From contig JAFDEF010000036.1 of assembly GCA_019310485.1 (NCBI GenBank), forward strand, positions 1 through 40,135: DNA of 40,135 nucleotides. The letters run 5' to 3'. The notes under the pieces are model-generated. The model was not told where the DNA came from. It saw nothing but the letters and a program-made list of their open reading frames with translations, and ran no database searches. Position numbers and translations under genes: made by a program. Positions 6,957 to 15,149 of this stretch are shown here, piece after piece (the stretch's first letter is position 1; each line of letters starts with the position of its first letter). The DNA is from Deltaproteobacteria bacterium. Its GTDB lineage: Bacteria > Desulfobacterota > DSM-4660 > Desulfatiglandales > HGW-15.

Positions 6957-7034
6957 TGGGGTGAGTGATGGGATTTGAACCCACGACCTCTGGGGCCACA
7001 ACCCAGTGCTCTATCCAACTGAGCTACACTCACC
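6957..7034 (-). tRNA. tRNA-His (anticodon GTG)
   Basis: The minus strand folds into a full cloverleaf. The acceptor GGTGAGT (7034-7028) pairs with ACTCACC, the D arm is AGCTCAGTTGGATAGAGC, and the anticodon loop TTGTGGC carries GTG for histidine between CTGGG and CCCAG. The T arm is GTGGG-TTCAAAT-CCCAT. The 3' CCA is encoded (6959-6957). The extra G at the 5' end, paired with C73, is the identity feature of tRNA-His. The gene marks the right border of the accessory region; tRNA genes are frequent integration sites, but no integrase or duplicated 3' end was found. Confidence 0.95.
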
Positions 7035-7044
7035 ACGGAGAATT

Positions 7045-7072
7045 ACTTTATCACCTCCCAGGTATTTTGCAA
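7045..7072 (-). promoter_or_regulatory. Possible promoter of tRNA-His
   Basis: On the minus strand TTGCAA (7072-7067) and TAAAGT (7050-7045) are 16 bases apart. Both boxes match the consensus at four of six positions. The predicted start would lie only a few bases before the tRNA 5' end, acceptable for a processed tRNA transcript. Confidence 0.4.
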
Positions 7073-7116
7073 CAAAAACCTTTGCCTTTTAATGCGGATT
7101 ACAGGGGCTGAAATCA

Positions 7117-8550
7117 ATGGAGGAAAAGGTGGAGCCGGAAGAAAAAAAGGAAATGCTTCGAAGGATCCCTGCCGTGGATCGGTTGCTCAACAGCCAGGGA
7201 ATAAGAGAGATCCTTGGAATCTATCCCCGCAACCTTGTGCTAACGGCCATAAACCAGGTGCTGGATAAAATTCGGCGCGACATACAGAGAGGTAATGCTC
7301 CCTCTGATCCCTCCTTCTTGACCCCTGAAAACCTATCAACCAAAGTGAGTGAGCGGGCGAAGATCCTTGAGCAACCCAGTCTCAGGCCTGTTATTAATGC
7401 CACCGGAGTGGTGGTTCACACTAATCTGGGCAGATCCTTGCTGGCTGAAAGGGTGCTTAGGAAATTCCCCTCTATTGCAGGCGGTTACAGCAATCTTGAA
7501 TATGACCTTGCCAAGGGCAAAAGGGGTAGCAGGTACTCGCACGTGGAAGGGATCCTTAAAGAAATTACATCCGCTGAAGCTGCAATGGTTGTAAATAATA
7601 ACGCTGCCGCTGTGCTGATCTCTCTTGAAACGCTGGCCAAAGGCCGTGAGGTTGTGGTCTCAAGGGGCCAGTTGGTGGAAATAGGGGGTTCTTTTCGAAT
7701 ACCGGAAGTCATGCGTAAAAGCGGGGCAAGAATGGTGGAGGTGGGCACCACCAACAAGACACACCTCAGAGACTACGAGGATGTAATTGGCCCGGATACC
7801 GCGCTACTCCTTAAAGTTCACACCAGCAACTTTCAGGTCATAGGTTTTACCGAGGAAGTGGATGCCGCAGACCTCGTCACCCTTGCCGAGAAATACGGTA
7901 TTCCCGTCATGGAAGACCTGGGAAGTGGGTGTTTCGTGGACTTCTCCAAGTACGGACTGAACAAGGAGCCAACAGTGCAGGAGGCTTTGTCAAAGGGTGT
8001 GGATCTCGTAACATTTAGCGGCGATAAGTTGCTAGGGGGGCCCCAGGCAGGGATAATCCTGGGGAAAAAGCGTTTGGTCGAGGCTATAAGAAACAATCAG
8101 CTTAGCCGGGCCCTTAGAATAGATAAGCTCACCCTTCTCGCCCTTGAAGAAACGCTGAGAATTTACAGAGACGAGCAGGCGGCCCTGAAAGAGATTCCCA
8201 CCCTGAACATTATTTGCCAGCCATATGGTACAGTGAAAAAGAAGGCGAGGCGACTCATCAGAATGGTGGGTAAAATAAGTACTGAAAATTTTGCAATTGA
8301 CCTGGTGGATGGAAGTTCGAAAGTGGGTGGTGGAGCGCTCCCTTTGATGGTCATTCCCACCTGCCTATTAAGCCTTAAGCCGCGCCGCTTGGCTGCACAC
8401 GAAATAGAAGCTGCTCTGAGATCAAACCAGCCCCCGATAATTGCAAGGGTCGAGAAAGATAATGTGCTTTTAGATCCCAGAACCGTAATGGACAAAGAGC
8501 TCAAGATCGTAGCAAACGCCATCACCTCCCTTGCAGAAGCAGGTGCATGA
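7117..8550 (+). CDS. selA: L-seryl-tRNA(Sec) selenium transferase
   Basis: SelA is a pyridoxal-phosphate enzyme that converts seryl-tRNA(Sec) to selenocysteinyl-tRNA(Sec) using selenophosphate. The 477-residue length is usual. Family motifs are evident: LRPVINATGVVVHTNLGRS (91-109), AAMVVNNNAAAV (155-166), LEDLGSG-type EDLGSGCF around 266-273, and FSGDKLLGGPQAG with the PLP lysine at K304. It begins 82 bp from the divergent tRNA-His. It is alone here: selB, selD and the selC tRNA are not in the window, and I found no obvious in-frame UGA selenoprotein. The hairpin-rich 8581-8717 sequence lies just downstream. Confidence 0.95.
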   Translation: MEEKVEPEEKKEMLRRIPAVDRLLNSQGIREILGIYPRNLVLTAINQVLDKIRRDIQRGNAPSDPSFLTPENLSTKVSERAKILEQPSLRPVINATGVVVHTNLGRSLLAERVLRKFPSIAGGYSNLEYDLAKGKRGSRYSHVEGILKEITSAEAAMVVNNNAAAVLISLETLAKGREVVVSRGQLVEIGGSFRIPEVMRKSGARMVEVGTTNKTHLRDYEDVIGPDTALLLKVHTSNFQVIGFTEEVDAADLVTLAEKYGIPVMEDLGSGCFVDFSKYGLNKEPTVQEALSKGVDLVTFSGDKLLGGPQAGIILGKKRLVEAIRNNQLSRALRIDKLTLLALEETLRIYRDEQAALKEIPTLNIICQPYGTVKKKARRLIRMVGKISTENFAIDLVDGSSKVGGGALPLMVIPTCLLSLKPRRLAAHEIEAALRSNQPPIIARVEKDNVLLDPRTVMDKELKIVANAITSLAEAGA

Positions 8551-8580
8551 ATGCCTTGTGGGAAAGACCCAGGTGGAGCC

Positions 8581-8717
8581 CCACGGGTAAGCCCGTGGCA
8601 CCACTTAGTCTCGCCGAATTGCTTCGCAATCGGCGGGACTTAGTGGTACGACATCCCGCCCGCCCTTAGCCGCATTCATCCACGGCTAAAGCCGTGGCTT
8701 TCTTTCTGCGGGCGGGG
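8581..8717. repeat. Cluster of palindromes downstream of selA (REP-like)
   Basis: Three hairpins follow one another. CCACGGG (8581-8587) pairs with CCCGTGG (8592-8598). 8601-8610 pairs with 8637-8646 at nine of ten positions, extended inside by CGCCGA/TCGGCG. CCACGGC (8680-8686) pairs with GCCGTGG (8691-8697) around a TAAA loop. An exact 9-bp repeat (8655-8663 with 8708-8716) encloses the last one. CCACGG-type hairpins recall REP elements mobilised by IS200/IS605-like enzymes. The cluster may also end selA transcription, although no clear U-tract follows. Confidence 0.65.
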
Positions 8718-8750
8718 TAAAGCCACTTGCCAACTCCCGGGGTTTGATGC

Positions 8751-8778
8751 TTGACAAAATGAGAAAAAACAATAATTT
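8751..8778 (+). promoter_or_regulatory. Possible promoter for gmhA
   Basis: TTGACA (8751-8756) is followed after 16 bases by TAATTT (8773-8778), in an AT-rich stretch about 100 bp before gmhA. The -35 box is perfect and the -10 box weak. It would let gmhA and the genes behind it be transcribed independently of selA, which the intervening palindromes also suggest. Confidence 0.4.
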
Positions 8779-8859
8779 TTAAGAAGATAGGTAACTCCGC
8801 TGGTTTGCGGGGTGGCAAAAATTCCAATAGCTATGATGGTCCCGAGGGGCGCTGCTTGA

Positions 8860-9465
<606 letters not shown>

Positions 9466-9524
9466 AAAAAAAGGAATTCTTTGGCACAAAACGCTGGCAC
9501 AGGAGCATAACGAGGTCGTTTTCT

Positions 9525-10478
9525 ATGGGGGAGACAAAACCACTTTCCCTTAAGGGGATCAAGTCATACTCAATAAAAGATAGACGCAGCAAGGTTGGAG
9601 TCAAAGACTTTGCCAAGAAGTGGGAGAGCGGCGGTGACCTGAAACTATGGCTTGAATCGCTTCCTCAAATTCTTGCAGCAGGAGATTTCAGAAAAGTGGT
9701 TCAAAATGTAGTCAAAGCCGTGCGGGGCAACAAAACAGTTGTCCTGGCCATGGGGGCTCATCCCATAAAAGTTGGATTAAACCCGATTATCATTGACTTG
9801 CTTGAAAGAGATGCTATCAGTTCCATTGCCATGAATGGGGCCGGAATAATACACGATACGGAAATTGCCATGGCAGGACATACTTCAGAAGATGTCTCCG
9901 CACACCTTGCCAGCGGCAAGTTCGGCATGGCGGAGGAGCCTGCAACATTTCTTAACGAGTCAATCAGGTATGGCGCTGAAAACGGAGTCGGCCTGGGAAA
10001 AGCCGTCGGATTGCGGCTTGCCGAGCAAAATTTTCCTTATAAACACCTGAGCTTGCTGGCCAGAGCTTTTGAACTCGGCAAACCTGTGACGGTACATGTC
10101 GCTATTGGGACTGATACAATCCACTTTCATCCAAGCGTAGATCCAGGGGCAGTGGGAAAAACCTCTCATCTTGACTTTCGCATATTTGCAGGCCTGATAT
10201 CCAAGCTGAATCAAGGCGTTTTTATTAACATGGGCTCCGCTGTAATCATGCCCGAAGTTTTTCTCAAGGCTCTCACACTGGTGAGAAACCTTGGATATGA
10301 AGTAAATGAATTCACCACCTTGAATATGGACTTTATCAGGAACTACAGGCCACTGACAAACGTCGTTCAGAGGCCCACTCTTGAAGGGGGCGAAGGCTTT
10401 TCTCTGGTAGGACACCATGAGATCATGTTTCCTTTGCTGGCCTCCGCAATTATTGAAGGCCTGGAGAAAGATACCTAG
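9525..10478 (+). CDS. Deoxyhypusine synthase-like protein of unknown role
   Basis: The protein has 317 residues. GAHPIKVGLNPIIIDLLER and NGAGIIHDTEIA followed by GHTSEDV (about residues 78-126) resemble the NAD-binding half of deoxyhypusine synthase, which transfers the aminobutyl group of spermidine. True DHS enzymes end with the catalytic-lysine motif AVSWGK; here the C-terminal region (LEGGEGFSLVGHHEIMFPLL) has no such motif, so spermidine transfer to a lysine is not supported. Bacteria lack the usual eIF5A substrate, and many carry DHS-like proteins of unsettled function. It sits 59 bp after gmhA and 18 bp before the FmdB gene, so it is probably co-transcribed with them. Confidence 0.65.
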   Translation: MGETKPLSLKGIKSYSIKDRRSKVGVKDFAKKWESGGDLKLWLESLPQILAAGDFRKVVQNVVKAVRGNKTVVLAMGAHPIKVGLNPIIIDLLERDAISSIAMNGAGIIHDTEIAMAGHTSEDVSAHLASGKFGMAEEPATFLNESIRYGAENGVGLGKAVGLRLAEQNFPYKHLSLLARAFELGKPVTVHVAIGTDTIHFHPSVDPGAVGKTSHLDFRIFAGLISKLNQGVFINMGSAVIMPEVFLKALTLVRNLGYEVNEFTTLNMDFIRNYRPLTNVVQRPTLEGGEGFSLVGHHEIMFPLLASAIIEGLEKDT

Positions 10479-10496
10479 GAGGGAAAAAGGAGCAAA

Positions 10497-10715
10497 ATGC
10501 CCATTTACGAATACAGGTGCACTAAGTGTAACAAGGAATTTGAATACCTCGTTCTGGGGAGCGAAAAAGGCATAGCATGTCCCGAATGTGATAGCCGTAA
10601 AGTTGTGCGACTTATGTCTGCGTGCAGCTTTAAAAGCGATGGTGATTTTTCATCCTCATCCGGTTCCTCTGCTTGCTCGACATGTTCCGGCGGCACTTGC
10701 AGCACCTGCCACTGA
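10497..10715 (+). CDS. FmdB-type zinc ribbon protein
   Basis: A 72-residue protein opening with MPIYEYRC, the signature of the FmdB/CxxC_CxxC regulatory-protein family. CTKC (8-11) and CPEC (28-31) form the zinc ribbon; a Ser- and Cys-rich tail with three more CxxC-like pairs follows (ACSTCSGGTCSTCH). The family is small and widespread, and its biochemical role is not well established despite the 'regulatory' label. The start has two purine-rich ribosome sites within 20 bases. It lies between the deoxyhypusine-synthase-like gene and ispF in the same direction. Confidence 0.88.
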   Translation: MPIYEYRCTKCNKEFEYLVLGSEKGIACPECDSRKVVRLMSACSFKSDGDFSSSSGSSACSTCSGGTCSTCH

Positions 10716-10762
10716 TACCTTGCAAGAATGAGCTAAAAGACCCAGGTAAGAGGAGATTTTAG

Positions 10763-11251
10763 TTGTTACGGGTTGGCTTTGGCTACGATGCTCACAGGCT
10801 TGTTCCAGACCGTACACTTGTACTGGGCGGGGTAGAGATTCCCGGTGCGCAGGGTCTCCTTGGACACTCTGATGCAGACGTACTAACCCATGCTATCATA
10901 GATGCGCTACTGGGCGCACTTTGCAGGGGTGATATAGGTCAACATTTTCCCGACAAGAACCAGGCCTATAAGAACATTCGCAGCGTCGTCATGCTGAAAG
11001 AGGTTATCAAATGGGTGGCTGAGGACGGATACAGAATTAACAACATTGATTCGACCATTGTGGCGGAAGAGCCCAAATTGGCCCCTCACCTCCCGGCAAT
11101 GAGAAAGGCACTTTCAAAAGCCATGGGCATCTCGATTCAAAAGTTGAGCATCAAGGCAACAACTGCGGAGGGAATGGGGTTCTGTGGTCGCAAAGAGGGC
11201 ATGGAAGCCTTTGCATTCGTGAGTCTTGTCAGCGGCAACATGGAACCCTGA
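10763..11251 (+). CDS. ispF: 2-C-methyl-D-erythritol 2,4-cyclodiphosphate synthase
   Basis: IspF catalyses ring closure in the MEP pathway of isoprenoid synthesis. The 162-residue length is standard. Metal ligands are visible: GFGYDAHR with Asp9 and His11, and HSDADVLTHAIIDALLG (residues 38-54), which gives the third ligand and the active-site Asp. The C-terminal motif IKATTAEGMGFCGRKEG (about 135-151) is also conserved. The start is TTG at 10763, chosen because GAGGAG is 7 bases upstream and the next residues fit the family N-terminus. No ispD lies beside it; cysS follows, a common arrangement. Confidence 0.94.
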   Translation: MLRVGFGYDAHRLVPDRTLVLGGVEIPGAQGLLGHSDADVLTHAIIDALLGALCRGDIGQHFPDKNQAYKNIRSVVMLKEVIKWVAEDGYRINNIDSTIVAEEPKLAPHLPAMRKALSKAMGISIQKLSIKATTAEGMGFCGRKEGMEAFAFVSLVSGNMEP

Positions 11252-11337
11252 TCGCATTTGCGCCAACCTGACTCCAGCCTGGCTGAAATCCAGAAAATAA
11301 ATCAATCAAGAAGTTTCCTTGTTTGAGGAGATTGATA

Positions 11338-12798
11338 ATGACCATTAAGCTTTACAATACTGCAACCCGCAGAAAGGAAGTATTCCGACCCCTTAATGAC
11401 AAAAAGGTTGGACTCTATGTGTGTGGCGTAACGGTATATGATCTTTGCCACATTGGACACGCGCGATCTGCCATTGTCTTTGATGTGCTCGTAAGATACC
11501 TGCGGGCAAGGGGTTTTGATGTGACCTATGTTCGAAATTTTACAGACCTTGATGACAAAATCATTAACAGGGCCAACGAACTCGGGAAGAAGCCCATGGA
11601 AATTGCCGAGCACTATATTGATGAATTTTACAAGGACATGGAGCGTCTCAGTATTTTGAAACCAGATAAAGAACCCCGTGCAACCCAGTACGTGGAGGGG
11701 ATGATCCAGATGATAGCGACCTTGATTGAAAAGGGTTTTGCGTATGTTGAGGGCCAAGACGTCTTTTATTCGGTGGAAAAATTCAATGGATATGGCCAGC
11801 TTTCAGGCAGACGGCTTGAGGACATGAAGGCGGGAAGCCGGATAGCGGTAAATGAACGCAAAAGACATCCCATGGATTTTGTTTTATGGAAAGGGGCAAA
11901 ACCCGGCGAACCACAATGGCCCAGCCCCTGGGGGCCTGGAAGGCCGGGCTGGCACCTGGAATGCTCTGTGATGAGCAGCCACTTTCTGGGGCCCACCTTT
12001 GACATTCACGGTGGTGGAAAGGATCTGCTTTTTCCCCACCATGAAAATGAGCGCGCCCAGTCTATTGCGGCCAACGGAGGAGAGTTTGCCCGATATTGGG
12101 TTCATAACGGTTTTGTTACCATAGATTCTGAAAAAATGTCCAAGTCGCTCGGAAATTTTCTCACAATTCGAGACGCCCTGAAAGAGTATCACCCTGAAGT
12201 GTTGCGTCTTTTTCTTCTATCAAAGCATTACAGGCATCCACTTGACTTTTCGAGAAATGCTGTATCTGACGTCCAATCCGGTCTTGTTCGCATTTACAGA
12301 ACCCTTCAGAGACTCAACACACTTGTCGGTAAACCCACGACACAAAGCGAAACATCACTTTATGGATCTCTCTCCGATACAAAAGACCATCCTCTTTTAG
12401 AGCAGTTCACGAACCTGATGGACGACGATTTGAATACACCCGGTGCCATAGGCCTCATATTTGAAACAGTCAAAGACATGAACAGAACAATGGATAAATT
12501 GGGAGATAAAACCGGCACCAGGGATCGGGAAAAGCTTGTAACCGAGCGAGAACATCTTCTGAGGTGCGGAAATGTTCTTGGAATTCTGGCAGAGGAGCCC
12601 GAAACCTTTTTTCAAGAACTGTCTTCTTCCAAACCAGAGGCTGATCCTGAAGAAATTGAAAGCCTGGTGGCCGAAAGGGCGAGGGCTAGAGCCAGGAAAG
12701 ACTGGGCTACAGCAGATGCTATACGGAATCGCCTCCGAGAGATGGGGGTGATTTTGGAGGATGGGCCAAAAGGAACCACCTGGAGATACGAGATCTAG
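11338..12798 (+). CDS. cysS: Cysteinyl-tRNA synthetase
   Basis: A class I aminoacyl-tRNA synthetase that charges tRNA-Cys. The protein has 486 residues. The catalytic zinc ligand C29 in LYVCG, the HIGH motif (38-41) in CHIGHARS, the central GWHLECS zinc-site segment and [10 protein letters not shown] (KMSKS loop) are all present. The frame is open from a TTG at 11323, but the ATG at 11338 has GAGGAG seven bases upstream and yields MTIKLYNT, the usual family N-terminus, so it was chosen. The C-terminal DALR-like anticodon region is intact. uvrB follows 20 bp later. Confidence 0.97.
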   Translation: MTIKLYNTATRRKEVFRPLNDKKVGLYVCGVTVYDLCHIGHARSAIVFDVLVRYLRARGFDVTYVRNFTDLDDKIINRANELGKKPMEIAEHYIDEFYKDMERLSILKPDKEPRATQYVEGMIQMIATLIEKGFAYVEGQDVFYSVEKFNGYGQLSGRRLEDMKAGSRIAVNERKRHPMDFVLWKGAKPGEPQWPSPWGPGRPGWHLECSVMSSHFLGPTFDIHGGGKDLLFPHHENERAQSIAANGGEFARYWVHNGFVTIDSEKMSKSLGNFLTIRDALKEYHPEVLRLFLLSKHYRHPLDFSRNAVSDVQSGLVRIYRTLQRLNTLVGKPTTQSETSLYGSLSDTKDHPLLEQFTNLMDDDLNTPGAIGLIFETVKDMNRTMDKLGDKTGTRDREKLVTEREHLLRCGNVLGILAEEPETFFQELSSSKPEADPEEIESLVAERARARARKDWATADAIRNRLREMGVILEDGPKGTTWRYEI

Positions 12799-12818
12799 GA
12801 GGGCGTGTAAAGCGAGCA

Positions 12819-14810
12819 ATGGCGGAGTTTCAACTTGTAACAGAGCTAGAACCTTGCGGAGATCAGCCAAGGGCCATTGAGGGCCTTGTAAGCGGTGTAA
12901 AACAAGGGCTCAAACACCAGGTTTTGCTCGGTGTAACAGGATCCGGTAAGACTTTCACCATGGCCCACGTGATTGCTGGCGTTCAAAAACCCACGCTTAT
13001 AATTGCTCCGAATAAGACACTTGCAGCCCAGCTTTATGGAGAGCTAAAGAAAATTTTCCCCCACAACGCGGTGGAATATTTTGTGAGCTACTACGACTAC
13101 TACCAGCCTGAAGCATACATACCTCAGTCGGACACCTATATTCAAAAAGATGCGCATATTAACGAACAAATAGACAAGATGCGCCACTCTGCCACCCGCT
13201 CGCTTCTGGACAGAGACGATGTAATCATTGTTGCCAGTGTTTCATGCATCTATGGCCTCGGCTCGCCGGAAGTGTACCACAACATGATTCTCTACCTTGA
13301 AAAAGACATGGTCTTTCCCAGAGAAGATGCGCTGAAGAAATTGGTGGAAATACACTATGAACGATCTGATTACGATTTATCCAGGGGGCATTTTCGTGTC
13401 CGGGGTGACGTGGTGGACATATACCCTGTGCACGAGGAAGATCGGGCAGTGAGGATCAGCTTTTGGGGAGACCTTCTTGAGACCATCTACGAGATCGATC
13501 CTCTTACAGGCAAAACGACAGGAGAGCTGAACCGAATCACGATATACCCTGCCACCCATTATGTCACTACCGTGGATATACGGGAAAGGGCCATTACTCA
13601 GATAAAAGAGGAGCTGAAAGAAAGGATTGAATATTTCCGCTCCCACAACAAGCTTCTAGAGGCTCAAAGAATCGAAGAGCGCACGATGTTTGATCTCGAG
13701 ATGATGCTGGAGGTGGGATATTGCCACGGGATTGAGAATTACTCGAGGCATCTTACCGGAAGAGCACCTGGAGAACCCCCACCAACTCTTCTCGACTACT
13801 TTCCAAGAGACTTCCTGGTCATCATTGACGAAAGCCACATAACTATACCACAGTTAATAGGCATGTATAACGGTGATCGTTCGAGAAAGCAAACACTGGT
13901 AGACTACGGGTTTCGGCTCCCTTCTGCCCTGGATAACAGGCCTCTCAAATTTGAAGAATTTGAACAGAGAGTAAACCAGGTCATATACGTTTCAGCAACG
14001 CCCGGGCCCTACGAACTCAAAAAGGCGCAGATGGTGTGCGAGCAGATCGTAAGACCCACGGGTCTCATAGACCCGGAAATTATTGTTCGCCCTGCCAAGA
14101 ATCAGGTTGATGATCTGCTGCACTGGATTCGCGGCAGGATAGAGAGAAACGAACGTGTTCTTGTAACGACGCTTACAAAAAGCATGGCCGAGGATCTTAC
14201 CGACTATTACGCGGAACTTGGCATCAAGGTTCGCTATTTGCACTCTGATATCAAGACAATAGAGAGAACGCAAATAATCCGAGACCTTCGCCTAGGGGTT
14301 TTTCATGTGCTTGTGGGCATAAACCTCCTTCGTGAGGGGCTCGACCTGCCCGAGGTGTCCCTTGTGGCGATTCTGGATGCCGACAAGGAGGGTTTTCTGC
14401 GTTCCGAAAGATCTCTGATTCAAACCTGCGGCCGGGCTGCAAGGAATGTGAACGGGCAGGTCATTCTGTACGCGGACGAAATCACAGGATCAATGGCACG
14501 GGCTATAGAAGAAAGCAATCGCAGGCGCAGGTTGCAACTGGACTATAACAGGGCCAATAATATCACGCCGACATCCATCCAAAAAGCAATCGATGATGTC
14601 CTCAGTTCGCCTTACGAGGCTGATTACGTGGCTGTTCCCTCGATTGAAGAAAAACAGGTTCTTTACCTTACCCCGGAGCGTATCCAGAAAAAAATCAATA
14701 CGCTCCGCAAGAAAATGATGGATGCTTCAAAGAGAATGGAATTTGAGGATGCAGCGCGCTACCGGGATGAGATCAAGACACTGGAGCAATGGGACCTCGA
14801 ACTCCGATGA
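12819..14810 (+). CDS. uvrB: Excinuclease ABC subunit B
   Basis: UvrB is the damage-verifying helicase-like subunit of nucleotide excision repair, acting with UvrA and UvrC. The 663-residue length is typical. Walker A is GVTGSGKT at 38-45. The beta-hairpin that probes DNA is [13 protein letters not shown] at about 90-102. Helicase motifs DESH and SATPG are present, as is GRAARN near the end of the second helicase domain. A C-terminal UVR motif ([13 protein letters not shown]) is the UvrC-binding element. An AGGAGG sits 15 bases before the ATG, longer spacing than usual, yet no better start is in frame. uvrA and uvrC are not in the window. Confidence 0.97.
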   Translation: MAEFQLVTELEPCGDQPRAIEGLVSGVKQGLKHQVLLGVTGSGKTFTMAHVIAGVQKPTLIIAPNKTLAAQLYGELKKIFPHNAVEYFVSYYDYYQPEAYIPQSDTYIQKDAHINEQIDKMRHSATRSLLDRDDVIIVASVSCIYGLGSPEVYHNMILYLEKDMVFPREDALKKLVEIHYERSDYDLSRGHFRVRGDVVDIYPVHEEDRAVRISFWGDLLETIYEIDPLTGKTTGELNRITIYPATHYVTTVDIRERAITQIKEELKERIEYFRSHNKLLEAQRIEERTMFDLEMMLEVGYCHGIENYSRHLTGRAPGEPPPTLLDYFPRDFLVIIDESHITIPQLIGMYNGDRSRKQTLVDYGFRLPSALDNRPLKFEEFEQRVNQVIYVSATPGPYELKKAQMVCEQIVRPTGLIDPEIIVRPAKNQVDDLLHWIRGRIERNERVLVTTLTKSMAEDLTDYYAELGIKVRYLHSDIKTIERTQIIRDLRLGVFHVLVGINLLREGLDLPEVSLVAILDADKEGFLRSERSLIQTCGRAARNVNGQVILYADEITGSMARAIEESNRRRRLQLDYNRANNITPTSIQKAIDDVLSSPYEADYVAVPSIEEKQVLYLTPERIQKKINTLRKKMMDASKRMEFEDAARYRDEIKTLEQWDLELR

Positions 14811-15149
14811 TGATCCATGATAAGCATGTTAGATTTGCCGCTTTCAAGTAGGGGCTTAAAAAAGAGCAACATGGCCCTGCCAACAAGCTCCATCCAGAAA
14901 ATAGGCGCTTTGGGGATAACCCCGTTCACCAGCAAGCATCAGATGCAAGGCTTGCGAAATCCCGAGAAGCGAGGCGTACATTTACGCACGCCGCAGGGAC
15001 GGGGGATGAGCGTAACGCAGCCCTTCGGCTATGCTCAGGGCCGTGAGCCTGTCGAAGGGCAGATGGTGTCTGGCGGTGAATCGGGGTGGTGTTTACACGC
15101 AGTTCCGCAACCAATGGAATAAATCATTTTAACGAAGAAAGGAATTCCC
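14811..15149. other. Intergenic region between uvrB and the molybdoenzyme, mainly repeat sequence
   Basis: No supported gene; a 101-codon frame across it is only repeat sequence. Positions 14938-15075 form the composite palindromic repeat listed separately. The last 60 bp contain the ribosome site GAAAGGAA of the gene at 15150. I saw no convincing promoter or terminator. Confidence 0.55.
14938..15075. repeat. Composite intergenic dyad repeat with a second palindrome nested inside
   Basis: The outer element begins CAGATGCAAGG near 14940 and resumes CAGATGGTGTCTGGC at 15060-15074, with a central GGCGT/ACGCC dyad (14972-14992 region). This layout recalls a dispersed intergenic repeat I associate with Desulfobacterota genomes. 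Between its halves sits a 39-bp palindrome, CCCTTCG (15021-15027) with CGAAGGG (15053-15059), including GAGCCTGTCGAAGGG, itself a widespread dispersed repeat. It looks like one repeat inserted into another. The family assignments are from memory and need a genome-wide search. Confidence 0.5.

Noticed and set aside
6256-6999. Long minus-strand frame of 247 codons
   Set aside because: It begins inside the tRNA-His gene (MAPEVVGSNPITHP is the translated tRNA), has no ribosome site and no domain-like character.
8551-8720. selC tRNA or SECIS-like element next to selA
   Set aside because: The hairpins do not form a tRNA cloverleaf and no UGA-containing selenoprotein frame adjoins them.
14817-15122. 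Small plus-strand frame after uvrB
   Set aside because: It is made up of intergenic repeat sequence (14938-15075) and has no ribosome site.
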